Source: Croceicoccus ponticola (lineage in GTDB: Bacteria; Pseudomonadota; Alphaproteobacteria; Sphingomonadales; Sphingomonadaceae). Taken from it: a stretch of 64,000 bases of DNA. The notes beneath the pieces are model-generated. The model worked only from the letters and a program-made list of their open reading frames with translations, had not been told where the DNA came from and did not search any database. Positions 16,869 to 27,118 of this stretch are shown piece after piece. The position numbers and the translations under genes were made by a program. Location: the NCBI RefSeq assembly GCF_004004515.1, contig NZ_RXOL01000001.1:434001-498000 (forward strand), given 5' to 3'. The first letter of the stretch is position 1, and every line of letters begins with the position of its first letter.

Positions 16869-18076
16869 CGATGCAGCTTGAACAGTCGCCGACGACCGGC
16901 GATGAGGTCATCACCAACTACACGATCAACTTCGGCCCGCAGCACCCGGCGGCCCACGGCGTGTTGCGCATGGTCATGGAGCTTGACGGCGAGATCATCG
17001 AACGCGTCGATCCGCACGTCGGCTTGCTTCACCGGGGCACCGAAAAGCTGATCGAGTACAAGACATATCTGCAGGCGCTGCCATATTTCGACCGGCTCGA
17101 TTACTGCTCGCCGCTGGCGCAGGAATACAGCTACATCCTCGCGATCGAAAAGCTGCTGAATGTCGAAGTGCCGATCCGCGCGCAATATCTGCGCGTGCTG
17201 TTCGCGGAACTGACGCGCATCTGCAATCACATGCTCAATCTCGGCAGCCACGTGATGGATGTCGGCGCGATGACGCCGAACTTGTGGATGTTCGAAATCC
17301 GTGAGGATTGCCTGAACTTCTTCGAGCGCGCGTCGGGCGCACGCATGCACAGCGCATGGTTCCGCCCCGGCGGCGTCCATCAAGACGTTCCGCTCAAGCT
17401 GTTGACCGATATCGGCGACTGGCTCGACACGCGGCTGCCCGAACTGTTCGAAGACGCGATGAGCCTTGTCGTGGACAACCGCATCTTCAAGCAGCGCAAC
17501 GTCGACATCGCGCTGGTGAGCAAGGAAGACGCGCTGGCATGGGGCTTTTCCGGACCGATGATCCGCGCTGCGGGCATTGCGTGGGATCTGCGCAAGAGCC
17601 AGCCCTACGACGTTTACGACCGCATGGATTTCGAAATCCCGGTCGGCACAAATTCGGACTGCTATGACCGTTTCATGGTCCGCGTCGAAGAAGTGCGCCA
17701 GTCGGCCAAGATCATGAAGCAGTGCCTCGCCGAAATGCCCGAGGGTCCGATCGCAAGTTCGGATCGCAAGGTCGTACCGCCCAAGCGCGGCGAGATGAAA
17801 AGCTCGATGGAAGCGCTGATCCATCACTTCAAGCTTTATACCGAGGGCTTTCACGTGCCCGCCGGCGAAGTCTATGTCGCGACCGAAAGCCCCAAGGGGG
17901 AATTCGGCGTCTATCTCGTGTCTGACGGGTCGAACAAGCCGTACCGATGCAAGATAAGGCCGACGGCGTTCAGCCACCTTCAGGCGATGGACATGATGTG
18001 CAAGGGCCACATGCTGCCTGACGCGACCGCCATCCTCGGCGCGATCGACGTTGTTTTCGGGGAGTGCGACCGGTGA
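16865..18076 (+). CDS. nuoD: NADH-quinone oxidoreductase subunit D
   Basis: The 49-kDa-type subunit (403 aa), related to hydrogenase large subunits, which forms the quinone-binding cavity with NuoB. Motifs: [48 protein letters not shown] and the C-terminal [14 protein letters not shown]...[15 protein letters not shown] ending. ATG 16865 overlaps the lipoprotein stop (ATGA) and is preferred to GTG 16850. NuoC and NuoD are separate proteins here, not fused. Confidence 0.97.
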   Translation: MTMQLEQSPTTGDEVITNYTINFGPQHPAAHGVLRMVMELDGEIIERVDPHVGLLHRGTEKLIEYKTYLQALPYFDRLDYCSPLAQEYSYILAIEKLLNVEVPIRAQYLRVLFAELTRICNHMLNLGSHVMDVGAMTPNLWMFEIREDCLNFFERASGARMHSAWFRPGGVHQDVPLKLLTDIGDWLDTRLPELFEDAMSLVVDNRIFKQRNVDIALVSKEDALAWGFSGPMIRAAGIAWDLRKSQPYDVYDRMDFEIPVGTNSDCYDRFMVRVEEVRQSAKIMKQCLAEMPEGPIASSDRKVVPPKRGEMKSSMEALIHHFKLYTEGFHVPAGEVYVATESPKGEFGVYLVSDGSNKPYRCKIRPTAFSHLQAMDMMCKGHMLPDATAILGAIDVVFGECDR

Positions 18077-18417
18077 GTGCGACGACCGACCGCACCGCCA
18101 TCGCGCAGGCCATGATCGCGCACTACAACGCGCAGGACGCCGACGCCTATGTCGCGCTGATGACCGAGAATGCGTGCGAGGCGGCCTATCGCGGCGACGT
18201 CGTTCGCGAAGGACGCGAAGGTACGCGTGAGGGACTGAAGGCGATGTTCGCGCAGTTTCCCGAAAATCGCGCCGAAGTGCTCGATGCCAAGGCGCTGGGC
18301 GATTACGTCATGTTCCACGAGCGCGTCTGGCGCTCTGCCGATGCCGATCCGTTCGACGTGATCGCGATCTACACTTTCGATGGCGACAAGTGCGCCCGCG
18401 TGGAGTTCGTCCGCTAA
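18073..18417 (+). CDS. SnoaL-like / NTF2-fold protein embedded between nuoD and nuoE
   Basis: A 114-aa protein with the alpha+beta cone pattern of the SnoaL/NTF2-like superfamily: an N-terminal helix ([28 protein letters not shown]), a mid [19 protein letters not shown] segment and C-terminal strands ([31 protein letters not shown]). The GTG start overlaps the nuoD stop (GTGA), with GGAG 8 nt upstream; its TAA overlaps the nuoE ATG. Many such proteins have steroid-isomerase-like or binding roles, but no active site can be assigned here. Confidence 0.8.
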   Translation: MSATTDRTAIAQAMIAHYNAQDADAYVALMTENACEAAYRGDVVREGREGTREGLKAMFAQFPENRAEVLDAKALGDYVMFHERVWRSADADPFDVIAIYTFDGDKCARVEFVR

Positions 18418-19085
18418 TGGCCGACCGCTATATCGAACCCGAAACCCCGGAACTGCGCGCGCGGTGGGGTGGATTTGCCTTTACGCCCGCATCGGACGCG
18501 AAGGCGAGAGACGCCATCTCGCACTATCCCGAGGGTCGCCAGAAATCCGCCGTAATGGCGCTGCTCGACATCGCGCAGCGGCAGGTGGGTGAGGAAACGG
18601 CCACGCAGGGCTGGCTGCCGATACCGGTGATGGAATATGTCGCGAGCTATCTCGACATGCCGATCATCCGTGTGGTCGAGGTCGCGACGTTCTACACGAT
18701 GTACAATCTCGTGCCCGTCGGCAAATTCCACGTCCAGGTCTGTGGCACCACGCCGTGCATGCTGCGCGGGTCCGACGACATCATGGAAACGTGCAAGAAG
18801 CGCGGCATGGCCAAGGGCCACACCACTGCCGACGGCATGTGGACGCTGACCGAGGTCGAATGCATGGGCAACTGCTCGTCGGCCCCGATGGTTCAGATCA
18901 ACGACGACAATTTCGAAGACCTGACGAGCGAACGGCTCGATGCCGTGCTCGACTCGCTGGCCGCCGGCGGTTCGCCCAAGGCGGGGACGCAGGAACCGGG
19001 CCGTCACACGGTTGAGCCGTCGGGCGGGCCGACATCGTTGAAGCAGATGGTCGATGCCAACCACGATTATCGGGACGAGTGGTAA
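18417..19085 (+). CDS. nuoE: NADH-quinone oxidoreductase subunit E
   Basis: The 24-kDa-type thioredoxin-like subunit (222 aa) holding [2Fe-2S] cluster N1a. The ligands are C109 and C114 in VCGTTPCMLRG and C149 and C153 in ECMGNCSSAP. The last ~45 residues (GSPKAGTQEPGRHTVEP...) form the extended tail common in alphaproteobacterial NuoE. The start codon shares its A with the stop of the SnoaL-like gene. Confidence 0.96.
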   Translation: MADRYIEPETPELRARWGGFAFTPASDAKARDAISHYPEGRQKSAVMALLDIAQRQVGEETATQGWLPIPVMEYVASYLDMPIIRVVEVATFYTMYNLVPVGKFHVQVCGTTPCMLRGSDDIMETCKKRGMAKGHTTADGMWTLTEVECMGNCSSAPMVQINDDNFEDLTSERLDAVLDSLAAGGSPKAGTQEPGRHTVEPSGGPTSLKQMVDANHDYRDEW

Positions 19086-19086
19086 G

Positions 19087-19224
19087 ATGGACAATATCGT
19101 CGTCGTCATCCTCGCGCTCGTCGCGGTCTTCGTCGCCTGGAAAGTGCTGAAAGGCATCGTCAAGACAATCGTGCTGGTCGGCATACTCATCGCCGCCGCC
19201 GTTTTCGTGTTCGGAGTTCTGTGA
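19087..19224 (+). CDS. 45-aa hydrophobic small membrane protein between nuoE and nuoF
   Basis: A short frame begins with ATG one base after the nuoE stop and ends at 19224. The product starts MDNIVVVILALVAVFVAWK and continues as a second hydrophobic stretch after a short basic hinge (KVLKGIVK), ending FVFGVL. It therefore looks like one or two short membrane helices. Its placement in an operon of otherwise overlapping genes and its compact, non-random hydrophobic pattern support it being real. I do not recognise the family. It might be a small complex I-associated or unrelated membrane peptide. Confidence 0.6.
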   Translation: MDNIVVVILALVAVFVAWKVLKGIVKTIVLVGILIAAAVFVFGVL

Positions 19225-19257
19225 TGCTCGCCGATCCAACTTGTGGAGCGCTCGCAA

Positions 19258-20547
19258 ATGCTCGCTGACAAGGACCGCATCTTCACCAATCTCTATGGCT
19301 ATCAGGACTGGGGCCTGAAAGCGGCGCAGGCGCGCGGAGACTGGGACAATACCAAGGACATTCTGGCCCGTGGGCAGGATGCCATCATCGACGAGATCAA
19401 GGCATCGGGCCTGCGCGGTCGCGGTGGCGCTGGTTTTCCGACCGGCATGAAGTGGTCCTTCATGCCCAAGGAATCGAAGGACGGTCGTCCCAGCTTCCTC
19501 GTCATCAACGCCGACGAATCCGAACCGGGTTCGTGCAAGGACCGCGAGATCATCCGCCACGATCCGCACAAGCTGATCGAAGGCGCGCTGGTTGCCGGAT
19601 ATGCGATGCGCGCGCGGGCGGCCTACATCTACATCCGCGGGGAATACATACGCGAGGCATGGCGCCTCGAAGACGCAGTGAAGCAGGCTTATGACGCCGG
19701 CCTCATCGGCAAGAACGCCTGTGGTTCGGGGTATGACTTCGACGTCTTCGTCCATCGCGGCGCGGGCGCATACATCTGCGGCGAAGAGACGGCGATGATC
19801 GAAAGCCTTGAAGGCAAGAAGGGCCAGCCCCGCCTGAAGCCTCCGTTCCCGGCGGGTGCGGGCCTTTATGGCTGCCCGACGACGGTGAACAACGTGGAAT
19901 CCATCGCGGTTGCCCCCACAATCATCCGGCGCGGCGCGACGTGGTTCTCCTCCTTCGGGCGGGAGAACAACAAGGGCACCAAGCTGTTTCAGATCAGCGG
20001 GCACGTCGATAAGCCCTGCGTGGTCGAGGAAGCGATGAGCATTCCGTTCAGCGAGCTGATCGAAAAGCATTGCGGCGGAATTCGCGGCGGCAAGGACAAC
20101 CTGCTGGCGGTCATCCCCGGCGGTTCATCAGTGCCGCTCGTCCCGGCGGAACAGATTTGGGACGCGCCGATGGACTTCGACGGGTTGAAGGAAGTTGGAT
20201 CGGGTCTTGGCACCGCGGCGGTCATCATCATGGACAAGTCGACCGACATCGTTCGCGCGATTTCGCGGCTTTCGTATTTCTATAAGCACGAATCGTGCGG
20301 TCAGTGCACGCCCTGCCGCGAAGGCACCGGCTGGATGTGGCGCATGATGGAACGCCTGCGCACCGGTGACGCCGCGGTCGACGAGATCGACATGCTGCAA
20401 CAAGTGACCAAGCAGGTCGAAGGCCACACGATCTGCGCGCTGGGCGACGCGGCGGCTTGGCCGATCCAGGGCCTGATCAAGCACTTCCGCCCCGAACTTG
20501 AGCGCCGCATCGCAGAAGCAGGCAATATGGCAGAGGCAGCTGAGTAA
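19258..20547 (+). CDS. nuoF: NADH-quinone oxidoreductase subunit F
   Basis: The 51-kDa-type subunit (429 aa), site of NADH oxidation with FMN and [4Fe-4S] N3. The NADH/FMN site is in [20 protein letters not shown] and the FMN region in [15 protein letters not shown]. The cluster ligands are C347, C350 and C353 in [14 protein letters not shown], plus C393 in [16 protein letters not shown] 19258 has GGAG 9 nt upstream and gives the usual [14 protein letters not shown] start; GTG 19243 is the alternative. Its TAA overlaps the nuoG start. Confidence 0.96.
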   Translation: MLADKDRIFTNLYGYQDWGLKAAQARGDWDNTKDILARGQDAIIDEIKASGLRGRGGAGFPTGMKWSFMPKESKDGRPSFLVINADESEPGSCKDREIIRHDPHKLIEGALVAGYAMRARAAYIYIRGEYIREAWRLEDAVKQAYDAGLIGKNACGSGYDFDVFVHRGAGAYICGEETAMIESLEGKKGQPRLKPPFPAGAGLYGCPTTVNNVESIAVAPTIIRRGATWFSSFGRENNKGTKLFQISGHVDKPCVVEEAMSIPFSELIEKHCGGIRGGKDNLLAVIPGGSSVPLVPAEQIWDAPMDFDGLKEVGSGLGTAAVIIMDKSTDIVRAISRLSYFYKHESCGQCTPCREGTGWMWRMMERLRTGDAAVDEIDMLQQVTKQVEGHTICALGDAAAWPIQGLIKHFRPELERRIAEAGNMAEAAE

Positions 20548-22568
20548 TGCCCACAGTCAAGGTAGACGGACAGGAAATCGAAGTCCCCGCAGGCGCCACC
20601 GTTCTGCAGGCCTGCGAACTTGCGGGTAAGGAAATCCCGCGTTTCTGTTATCACGAGCGGCTGTCGATCGCCGGCAACTGCCGCATGTGCCTGGTCGAGG
20701 TAAAGCCCGGACCGCCCAAGCCGCAAGCATCGTGCGCGCTGCCCGCGACCGACGGTCAGGAAATCCGCACCGATAGCGAGATGGTGAAGAAGGCCCGCGA
20801 GGGCGTGATGGAATTCCTCCTCATCAACCATCCGCTCGACTGCCCGATCTGCGATCAGGGCGGCGAATGCGACCTGCAGGACCAGTCGGTCGCCTACGGC
20901 CGTGGCGGCTCGCGTTATGACGAGAACAAGCGCGCGGTTACCGAAAAATACATGGGTCCGCTCATCAAGACGACGATGACGCGCTGCATCCACTGCACCC
21001 GCTGCGTGCGATTCTCCGAAGAGATCGCTGGCGTGGACGAGATCGGCGCGCTTTATCGCGGCGAGAACATGCAGATCACGACTTATCTCGAGCATGCGGT
21101 TAAGCACGAGCTTTCGGCCAACGTGATCGATCTGTGCCCGGTCGGCGCGCTGACCTCGCGCCCCTATGCTTTCGAGGCGCGGCCGTGGGAGCTGAAAAAG
21201 ACGCTCGGCATCGACGTCATGGACGCGCTGGGCGCGAACATCCGCATCGACAGCCGCGGTCGCGAAGTGATGCGCGCGCTGCCGCGTCTGAACGACGACG
21301 TTAACGAGGAGTGGCTGGCCGACAAGTCGCGCTATGCCGTCGACGGGCTGACCCGCCGCCGTCTCGACAAGGTGTGGATCCGCCAAACGTCCGGCGAAAA
21401 CCGCGGCAAGCTCGAAGCGGCCACGTGGGACGATGCGTTCAAGAAGATCAAGGCGGCGAAACCGGGCAAGGATATCGCCGCGGTCTATGGCGACCTGCTC
21501 GACTGCGAAACGATGTTCGCGGCGAAGGCGCTGCTCGGCGCGATGGGCTCGACCCTGATCGAAGGCCGCCAGTCGGGCATGACCTACGACACGTCGAACC
21601 TTGCTGCGGTTAACTTCAACACCACTCTGGCCGGGATCGAGAACGCCGACGCGGTGCTGATCGTTGGCAGCCAGATCCGGCATGAAGCGCCGCTCCTCAA
21701 TGTTCGCCTGCGCAAGGCGGTGAAGCGCGGGGCGAAGGTCTTCGTGGTCGGTCCCGAATGGGAGACGACATATCCCGCGACGTTCCTCGGCAACGACCTT
21801 GGCGTATTGAATTCGCTTTCGTCCGATGTGACCGACGCGATGAGCAAAGCCGAGCGGCCGGCGATCATCCTTGGCGGAGCGGCACTTGGTCGCGGCGCGC
21901 TGGGCAAGGCGCTGGCGCTGGCGGGCGAATGGAATGTCGTGCGTGAAGGGTGGAACGGGTTCAACTCGCTCCACTTCTCGGCCTCTCGCATGGGCGGGTT
22001 GATGCTCGGTCTTGCGCAGGCCGGTGGCATGGCGGACCTGATTGCGGCCAAGCCCAAGGTGCTGCTGGCGCTGGGCTCGGACGAGGTCGACTTCACCAAG
22101 TTCCCAGACACGCTCAAGGTCTTCATCGGCCACCACGGCGACAAGGGCGCGCATGCGGCGGACGTGATCCTGCCCGCCGCCGCCTATACCGAAAAGTCCG
22201 GCACATACGTCAATATCGAAGGGCGCGTGCAGCGGTCCGAAAAGGCCGTGTTCGCGCCGGGCGATGCGCGTGAGGATTGGACGATCCTGCGCGCACTGGC
22301 CGATGCGTTGGGCGTGACGGTCGGTTTCGACACGTTCGAACAGCTTCGCGCCGCCATGTTCGCCGATACCCCGGCTTTGGCCAACGAAGGTCTTGCCGAT
22401 TTCGGCATGGCGCTTCCCGCAGGCGGCGGTGACGCATCGGGTGAAATCGCAGCCTATCCGGTTGCCGATTACTACCTGACCAACGCCATCTGCCGGGCCA
22501 GCCCGACGATGCAGCGTTGTTCGGCAGAACTGCTCCACGGGCAGGACTTCGCGGAGGCCGCGGAATGA
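20547..22568 (+). CDS. nuoG: NADH-quinone oxidoreductase subunit G
   Basis: The 75-kDa-type iron-sulfur subunit (673 aa). An N-terminal ferredoxin domain binds [2Fe-2S] N1b (C34, C45, C48, C63). It is followed by the [18 protein letters not shown] cluster motif and the [19 protein letters not shown] and [12 protein letters not shown] cluster motifs. A molybdopterin-oxidoreductase-like domain without a cofactor fills the C-terminal half. It passes electrons from FMN along the cluster chain. It overlaps nuoF by one base and nuoH by four. Confidence 0.97.
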   Translation: MPTVKVDGQEIEVPAGATVLQACELAGKEIPRFCYHERLSIAGNCRMCLVEVKPGPPKPQASCALPATDGQEIRTDSEMVKKAREGVMEFLLINHPLDCPICDQGGECDLQDQSVAYGRGGSRYDENKRAVTEKYMGPLIKTTMTRCIHCTRCVRFSEEIAGVDEIGALYRGENMQITTYLEHAVKHELSANVIDLCPVGALTSRPYAFEARPWELKKTLGIDVMDALGANIRIDSRGREVMRALPRLNDDVNEEWLADKSRYAVDGLTRRRLDKVWIRQTSGENRGKLEAATWDDAFKKIKAAKPGKDIAAVYGDLLDCETMFAAKALLGAMGSTLIEGRQSGMTYDTSNLAAVNFNTTLAGIENADAVLIVGSQIRHEAPLLNVRLRKAVKRGAKVFVVGPEWETTYPATFLGNDLGVLNSLSSDVTDAMSKAERPAIILGGAALGRGALGKALALAGEWNVVREGWNGFNSLHFSASRMGGLMLGLAQAGGMADLIAAKPKVLLALGSDEVDFTKFPDTLKVFIGHHGDKGAHAADVILPAAAYTEKSGTYVNIEGRVQRSEKAVFAPGDAREDWTILRALADALGVTVGFDTFEQLRAAMFADTPALANEGLADFGMALPAGGGDASGEIAAYPVADYYLTNAICRASPTMQRCSAELLHGQDFAEAAE

Positions 22569-23611
22569 CCGAGACTTTCATCAACTGGGGCATGACCGCG
22601 GACTGGGCCTGGTTTGTCGCCACCATCTGCGGAATTCTGCTGATCGCGCTGCCGCTGATGCTCGGCGTGGCGATGATCATCTATGCCGATCGCAAGATCT
22701 GGGCGGCGATGGCGCTGCGCCGTGGTCCCAACGTAGTCGGGCCGTTCGGCCTGCTTCAATCCTTTGCTGACGGGCTCAAGGTATTCCTGCAGGAAACGAT
22801 CATTCCGTCGGCGGCGAACAAGGGCCTGTTCCTGATCGCGCCGATCATCACCTTTACCGTCGCGCTGATGGCCTGGGCGGTGATCCCGTTCAATTCGGGC
22901 GCGGTTTTGGCCGACATTAACGTCGGGCTGCTCTACATTCTCGCGATCAGTTCGCTGGGCGTCTATGGCGTTGTCATCGCGGGGTGGGCGTCGAACTCGA
23001 AATATCCTTTCTTTTCAGCCATGCGCGCCGCCGCGCAGATGATCTCCTACGAAGTCTCCATCGGCTTCATCATCATCTGCGTCGTGCTTTGGGCGGGCAC
23101 GTTCAACATGAACGGCATCGTGATTGCGCAGAAGGGCCACGTGTTCGGCTTCCTGAATGGCTTCGGCTTCAATCCGCTGCTGTTCCCGATGTGGGTGCTG
23201 TTCCTGATTTCGGGCATGGCCGAAACCGCGCGTGCGCCGTTCGACCTTACCGAGGCGGAAAGCGAGCTCGTCGCCGGATACCAGACCGAATATTCTTCCA
23301 TGAGCTTCGCGCTCTACTGGCTCGGCGAATATGCCAACGTGCTGCTGATGTGCACGCTCAACGCGGTGCTTTTCTTTGGCGGATGGCTACCGCCGGTCGA
23401 TTGGGCACCGCTCTATTGGGTGAACGGTTTCGTGTGGCTGTTGCTCAAGATCCTGTTTTTCTTTTTTATCTTCAGCTGGGTAAAGGCCACCGTGCCGCGC
23501 TATCGCTATGATCAGCTGATGCGCCTTGGCTGGAAGGTCTTCCTGCCGTTCTCGCTGCTCTGGGTATTCCTTGTCAGCGGCTACCTCATGGCCACCGGAC
23601 ATTTCGCATGA
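22565..23611 (+). CDS. nuoH: NADH-quinone oxidoreductase subunit H
   Basis: A membrane subunit (348 aa, about eight helices) at the junction of the two arms, lining the quinone entry. Motifs: [59 protein letters not shown], and [25 protein letters not shown] with the acidic loop. ATG 22565 overlaps the nuoG stop (ATGA). It is coupled to nuoI in the same way. Confidence 0.97.
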   Translation: MTETFINWGMTADWAWFVATICGILLIALPLMLGVAMIIYADRKIWAAMALRRGPNVVGPFGLLQSFADGLKVFLQETIIPSAANKGLFLIAPIITFTVALMAWAVIPFNSGAVLADINVGLLYILAISSLGVYGVVIAGWASNSKYPFFSAMRAAAQMISYEVSIGFIIICVVLWAGTFNMNGIVIAQKGHVFGFLNGFGFNPLLFPMWVLFLISGMAETARAPFDLTEAESELVAGYQTEYSSMSFALYWLGEYANVLLMCTLNAVLFFGGWLPPVDWAPLYWVNGFVWLLLKILFFFFIFSWVKATVPRYRYDQLMRLGWKVFLPFSLLWVFLVSGYLMATGHFA

Positions 23612-24093
23612 CCGTCGCACAGTTCATAAAAGCGTTCACCCTCTGGGAATTCCTGAAGGCGCACGCCCTCACGCTGAAGTATTTCTTCAAGCCCAAGGCG
23701 ACGATCAACTATCCGTACGAAAAGAACCCCCTGAGCCCGCGTTTCCGCGGGGAACACGCGCTGCGTCGCTATCCCAATGGCGAAGAACGCTGCATCGCGT
23801 GCAAGCTGTGCGAAGCGGTGTGCCCGGCCCAGGCCATCACGATCGAGGCCGAACCGCGCGACGATGGCAGCCGCCGCACGACGCGCTACGACATCGATAT
23901 GACCAAGTGCATCTTCTGCGGCTTCTGTCAGGAAGCGTGCCCGGTCGACGCCATCGTCGAGGGCCCGAATTTCGAATACGCGACCGAAACGCGCGAAGAA
24001 CTGCTTTACGACAAGGCGAAACTGCTGGCGAACGGGGACAAGTGGGAGCGGGCGATTGCCGCAAACCTTGAAGCCGATGCGCCCTATCGCTAG
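23608..24093 (+). CDS. nuoI: NADH-quinone oxidoreductase subunit I
   Basis: A 161-aa 8-iron ferredoxin-type subunit carrying [4Fe-4S] clusters N6a and N6b. The two motifs are [12 protein letters not shown] (C62, C65, C68, C72) and [12 protein letters not shown] (C101, C104, C107, C111). The N-terminal amphipathic segment ([22 protein letters not shown]) contacts the membrane arm. It overlaps nuoH by ATGA. Confidence 0.97.
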   Translation: MTVAQFIKAFTLWEFLKAHALTLKYFFKPKATINYPYEKNPLSPRFRGEHALRRYPNGEERCIACKLCEAVCPAQAITIEAEPRDDGSRRTTRYDIDMTKCIFCGFCQEACPVDAIVEGPNFEYATETREELLYDKAKLLANGDKWERAIAANLEADAPYR

Positions 24094-24114
24094 GGGCCGC
24101 GCGGGAACAATCAC

Positions 24115-24732
24115 ATGATCCACACGATAGCCTTTTACCTTTTCGCGGCCATCCTGATCGCCAGCGCCGTGCTGGTCATCATGAGCCGCAACCCGGTCCA
24201 CTCGGTTTTGTGGCTGATTCTCGCGTTTTTCAACGCCGCGGGGCTAATGGTGCTCGTCGGTGCGGAATTCATCGCGATGCTGCTGGTCATCGTCTATGTC
24301 GGCGCGGTCGCGGTTCTGTTCCTGTTCGTTGTCATGATGCTCGACATCGATTTTGCCGAATTGCGCGGCGGGTTCATGAAGAACTTCCCGCTTGGCATCG
24401 CGCTTGCCGTCGCATTGCTGGCCGAACTGGTCCTCGGTCTTGGCGCATATCGCGCAGGGAAGTTGGAACTGGGTCAGGCTGACGGCACGGCCGCAACACT
24501 GGCCGGCCGGTCCAACATCGAAAGCATCGGCGGGCTGCTTTACGGCGAATACCTGTTCCTGTTCGAAGCGGCGGGACTCGTCCTGCTGGTCGCGATGATC
24601 GGCGCCATCGTGCTGACTCACCGTCAGCGTACCGACACGCGCGGACAGAACATTTCGAAGCAGATCGCGCGTCGTCCCGAAGAGGCGACGATCAACGTGA
24701 AGCCTGAAATCGGGAAGGGGGTTCAGCTGTGA
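24115..24732 (+). CDS. nuoJ: NADH-quinone oxidoreductase subunit J
   Basis: A 205-aa membrane subunit with five predicted helices. The family segment is [51 protein letters not shown], which includes the pi-bulge helix near the quinone end of the membrane arm. A polar C-terminal tail ([20 protein letters not shown]) follows the last helix. It is separated from nuoI by 21 nt and its stop overlaps the GTG of nuoK. Confidence 0.96.
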   Translation: MIHTIAFYLFAAILIASAVLVIMSRNPVHSVLWLILAFFNAAGLMVLVGAEFIAMLLVIVYVGAVAVLFLFVVMMLDIDFAELRGGFMKNFPLGIALAVALLAELVLGLGAYRAGKLELGQADGTAATLAGRSNIESIGGLLYGEYLFLFEAAGLVLLVAMIGAIVLTHRQRTDTRGQNISKQIARRPEEATINVKPEIGKGVQL

Positions 24733-25034
24733 TCGGGATCGAACACTACGTCGTCGTCAGCTCGATCCTGTTCGTGCTCGGCGTGCTCGGCATATTCCTC
24801 AATCGCAAGAACGTCATCGTGATCCTGATGGCGATCGAACTCATTCTGCTGGCGGTGAATATCAATTTCGTCGCGTTCAGCTCGTTCCTCGGTGACCTGA
24901 CGGGCCAGATCTTCGCGATGTTCGTGTTGACCGTTGCGGCGGGCGAAGCGGCGATCGGACTTGCTATCCTCGTCATTTACTTCCGTGGCCGCGGCACCAT
25001 CGCGGTCGACGACATCCATCGGATGCGGGGATAA
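24729..25034 (+). CDS. nuoK: NADH-quinone oxidoreductase subunit K
   Basis: A 101-aa MrpC-like subunit with three helices. Two conserved membrane glutamates of the proton path are visible, in [17 protein letters not shown] and in [13 protein letters not shown]. The GTG start overlaps the nuoJ stop (GTGA). The tail ends [17 protein letters not shown]. Confidence 0.97.
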   Translation: MIGIEHYVVVSSILFVLGVLGIFLNRKNVIVILMAIELILLAVNINFVAFSSFLGDLTGQIFAMFVLTVAAGEAAIGLAILVIYFRGRGTIAVDDIHRMRG

Positions 25035-25038
25035 TCGC

Positions 25039-27096
25039 GTGATCCAGCTTATCGTCTTTGGTCCGCTGCTGGCGGCCATCCTCGCAGGGTTCGCGAACAA
25101 GAGCTTCGGCGCCGTCTTTCCCAAGGCGGTGACGACGGGCGCGCTGTTCCTGTCGTGCGCCCTGTCGTGGCCGATCTTCCTCAGCTTCATGACGGGCAAT
25201 GCCGAAGCGGGCGTGACCCCGGTGCTGCAATGGGTGCAGTCGGGTGACATGACCTTCGACTGGGCCCTGCGGGTCGACACGCTGACGGCGGTCATGCTGG
25301 TCGTGATCACCAGTGTGTCCGCGCTCGTCCACCTCTATTCATGGGGCTACATGGACGAAGATCCGGATCAGCCGCGCTTCTTCGCCTATCTGTCCCTGTT
25401 TACGTTCGCCATGCTGATGCTGGTGACGGCCGACAACCTCGTGCAGATGTTCTTCGGTTGGGAAGGGGTTGGCCTTGCGTCGTATCTCCTGATCGGGTTC
25501 TGGTTCCGCAAACCCAGCGCCAATGCCGCTGCGATCAAAGCGTTCGTCGTCAATCGCGTCGGCGATCTTGGCTTCATGATGGGCATCTTTGGCGTGTTCC
25601 TCGTGTTTGGCACGACATCGATCCCCGAAATCCTAGACCGCGCCCCGGACATGGCGGGATCGAGCATCGGCTTCCTGGGCATGCGTCTCGACACGATGAC
25701 GGTGCTTTGCATTCTCTTGTTCATCGGCGCGATGGGCAAGTCCGCGCAGCTTGGTTTGCACACTTGGCTCCCCGACGCGATGGAAGGCCCGACGCCGGTG
25801 TCGGCGCTGATCCATGCCGCGACGATGGTGACCGCGGGCGTGTTCATGGTTTGTCGCCTGTCGCCGCTGTTCGAAACCAGCCAGATGGCGTTGACATTCG
25901 TGACCTTCATCGGTGCCGCGACCTGTTTCTTCGCCGCCACGATCGGCACGACGCAGACCGACATCAAGCGCGTGATCGCCTATTCGACCTGTTCGCAGCT
26001 GGGCTACATGTTCTTTGCCGCGGGCGTCGGCGCCTATGGCGCGGCGATGTTCCACTTGTTCACCCACGCATTTTTCAAGGCGCTGCTGTTCCTTGGCGCA
26101 GGCTCGGTCATCCATGCGATGCACCACGAACAGGACATGCGTTATTACGGCGGCCTACGTAAGCATATCCCGATCACGTTCTGGGCGATGCTGGCGGGTA
26201 CGCTGGCAATAACCGGCGTCGGGATCTGGTTCCTGCACATCGGGTTCGCCGGCTTCTATTCGAAGGACGCCATTCTGGAGAGCGCTTTCGCCAGCGGGAC
26301 CGAGATGGGGCAGTTCGCCTTCCTCATGGGCATCGTCGCGGCGCTGCTGACCAGCTTCTATTCGTGGCGCCTGATGTTCCTGACCTTCTGGGGCAAGCCG
26401 CGCTGGGAACAGTCGGAGCATATCCAGCACGCAGTCCATGACGCGCACGGCCATCACGACCTTCCGAGCGAGGAAGACGCGGGCCACGATCCTCACGCGC
26501 CGGTGCACACCGCGCATGGCGATGGGCATTCCGATGGAACCGCGGGCTATCATCCGCACGAAAGCCCGTGGGCCATGCTGATCCCGCTGGTCGTGCTTTC
26601 GGCGGGCGCGATCCTTGCGGGCGCGATCTGGAGCCACTCGTTCCTCGAAAGTGCTGGTTTCTGGAACGGTTCGATCTTCTACAACGAGGACCTGATGCAC
26701 GCGATGCATGCCGTGCCGACATGGGTGAAGATTGCGCCGGGTGCGGTCATGCTGATCGGGCTGCTCATCGCGTGGAACAACTACATCCGCGATCCGGGCG
26801 CGCCTGCGCGTTTCGTGGGCATGTTCGGCGGGGTCTACACGTTCCTCAAGAACAAGTGGTACTTCGACGAGCTCTACGACGTGATCTTCGTGAAGCCGGC
26901 TTTCTGGCTGGGCCGCAAGTTCTGGAAGTGGGGCGACGAAGGAACAATCGACCGGTTCGGTCCGGACGGTGCCGCTTGGGTCGTGGCGCAAGGTTCGCGT
27001 TATGCTCAGAAAGTGCAGACCGGATACCTCTACAGCTATGCGCTGGTCATGCTGCTCGGGCTGGTCGCCGCGATCAGCTGGGTCTTGGTACGATAA
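25039..27096 (+). CDS. nuoL: NADH-quinone oxidoreductase subunit L
   Basis: The largest antiporter-like subunit (685 aa), with the long lateral helix at the distal end of the membrane arm. Signatures: FFGWEGVGLASYLLIGFW, KSAQLGLHTWLPDAMEGPTPVSALIHAATMVTAGVFM and RVIAYSTCSQLGYM. Around residues 460-510 there is a hydrophilic His-rich stretch (VHDAHGHHDLPSEEDAGHDPH...), typical of alphaproteobacterial NuoL loops. The GTG start at 25039, 4 nt after nuoK, is preferred over upstream in-frame codons inside nuoK. Confidence 0.96.
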   Translation: MIQLIVFGPLLAAILAGFANKSFGAVFPKAVTTGALFLSCALSWPIFLSFMTGNAEAGVTPVLQWVQSGDMTFDWALRVDTLTAVMLVVITSVSALVHLYSWGYMDEDPDQPRFFAYLSLFTFAMLMLVTADNLVQMFFGWEGVGLASYLLIGFWFRKPSANAAAIKAFVVNRVGDLGFMMGIFGVFLVFGTTSIPEILDRAPDMAGSSIGFLGMRLDTMTVLCILLFIGAMGKSAQLGLHTWLPDAMEGPTPVSALIHAATMVTAGVFMVCRLSPLFETSQMALTFVTFIGAATCFFAATIGTTQTDIKRVIAYSTCSQLGYMFFAAGVGAYGAAMFHLFTHAFFKALLFLGAGSVIHAMHHEQDMRYYGGLRKHIPITFWAMLAGTLAITGVGIWFLHIGFAGFYSKDAILESAFASGTEMGQFAFLMGIVAALLTSFYSWRLMFLTFWGKPRWEQSEHIQHAVHDAHGHHDLPSEEDAGHDPHAPVHTAHGDGHSDGTAGYHPHESPWAMLIPLVVLSAGAILAGAIWSHSFLESAGFWNGSIFYNEDLMHAMHAVPTWVKIAPGAVMLIGLLIAWNNYIRDPGAPARFVGMFGGVYTFLKNKWYFDELYDVIFVKPAFWLGRKFWKWGDEGTIDRFGPDGAAWVVAQGSRYAQKVQTGYLYSYALVMLLGLVAAISWVLVR

Positions 27097-27118
27097 GGGA
27101 CGGGGCAGGATTTAGATA

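Noticed and set aside
19224-19268. 14-codon mini-frame directly before nuoF (ATG at 19224)
   Set aside because: Too short and shares its end with the nuoF start; better explained as spacer after the 45-aa gene.
20301-22538. 745-codon minus-strand frame opposite nuoG
   Set aside because: Shadow frame created by high GC at third positions; nuoG is fully conserved on the plus strand.
26418-26560. His-rich coding stretch in nuoL considered as a repeat or metal-binding insertion
   Set aside because: Similar His/Asp-rich loops are ordinary in alphaproteobacterial NuoL.
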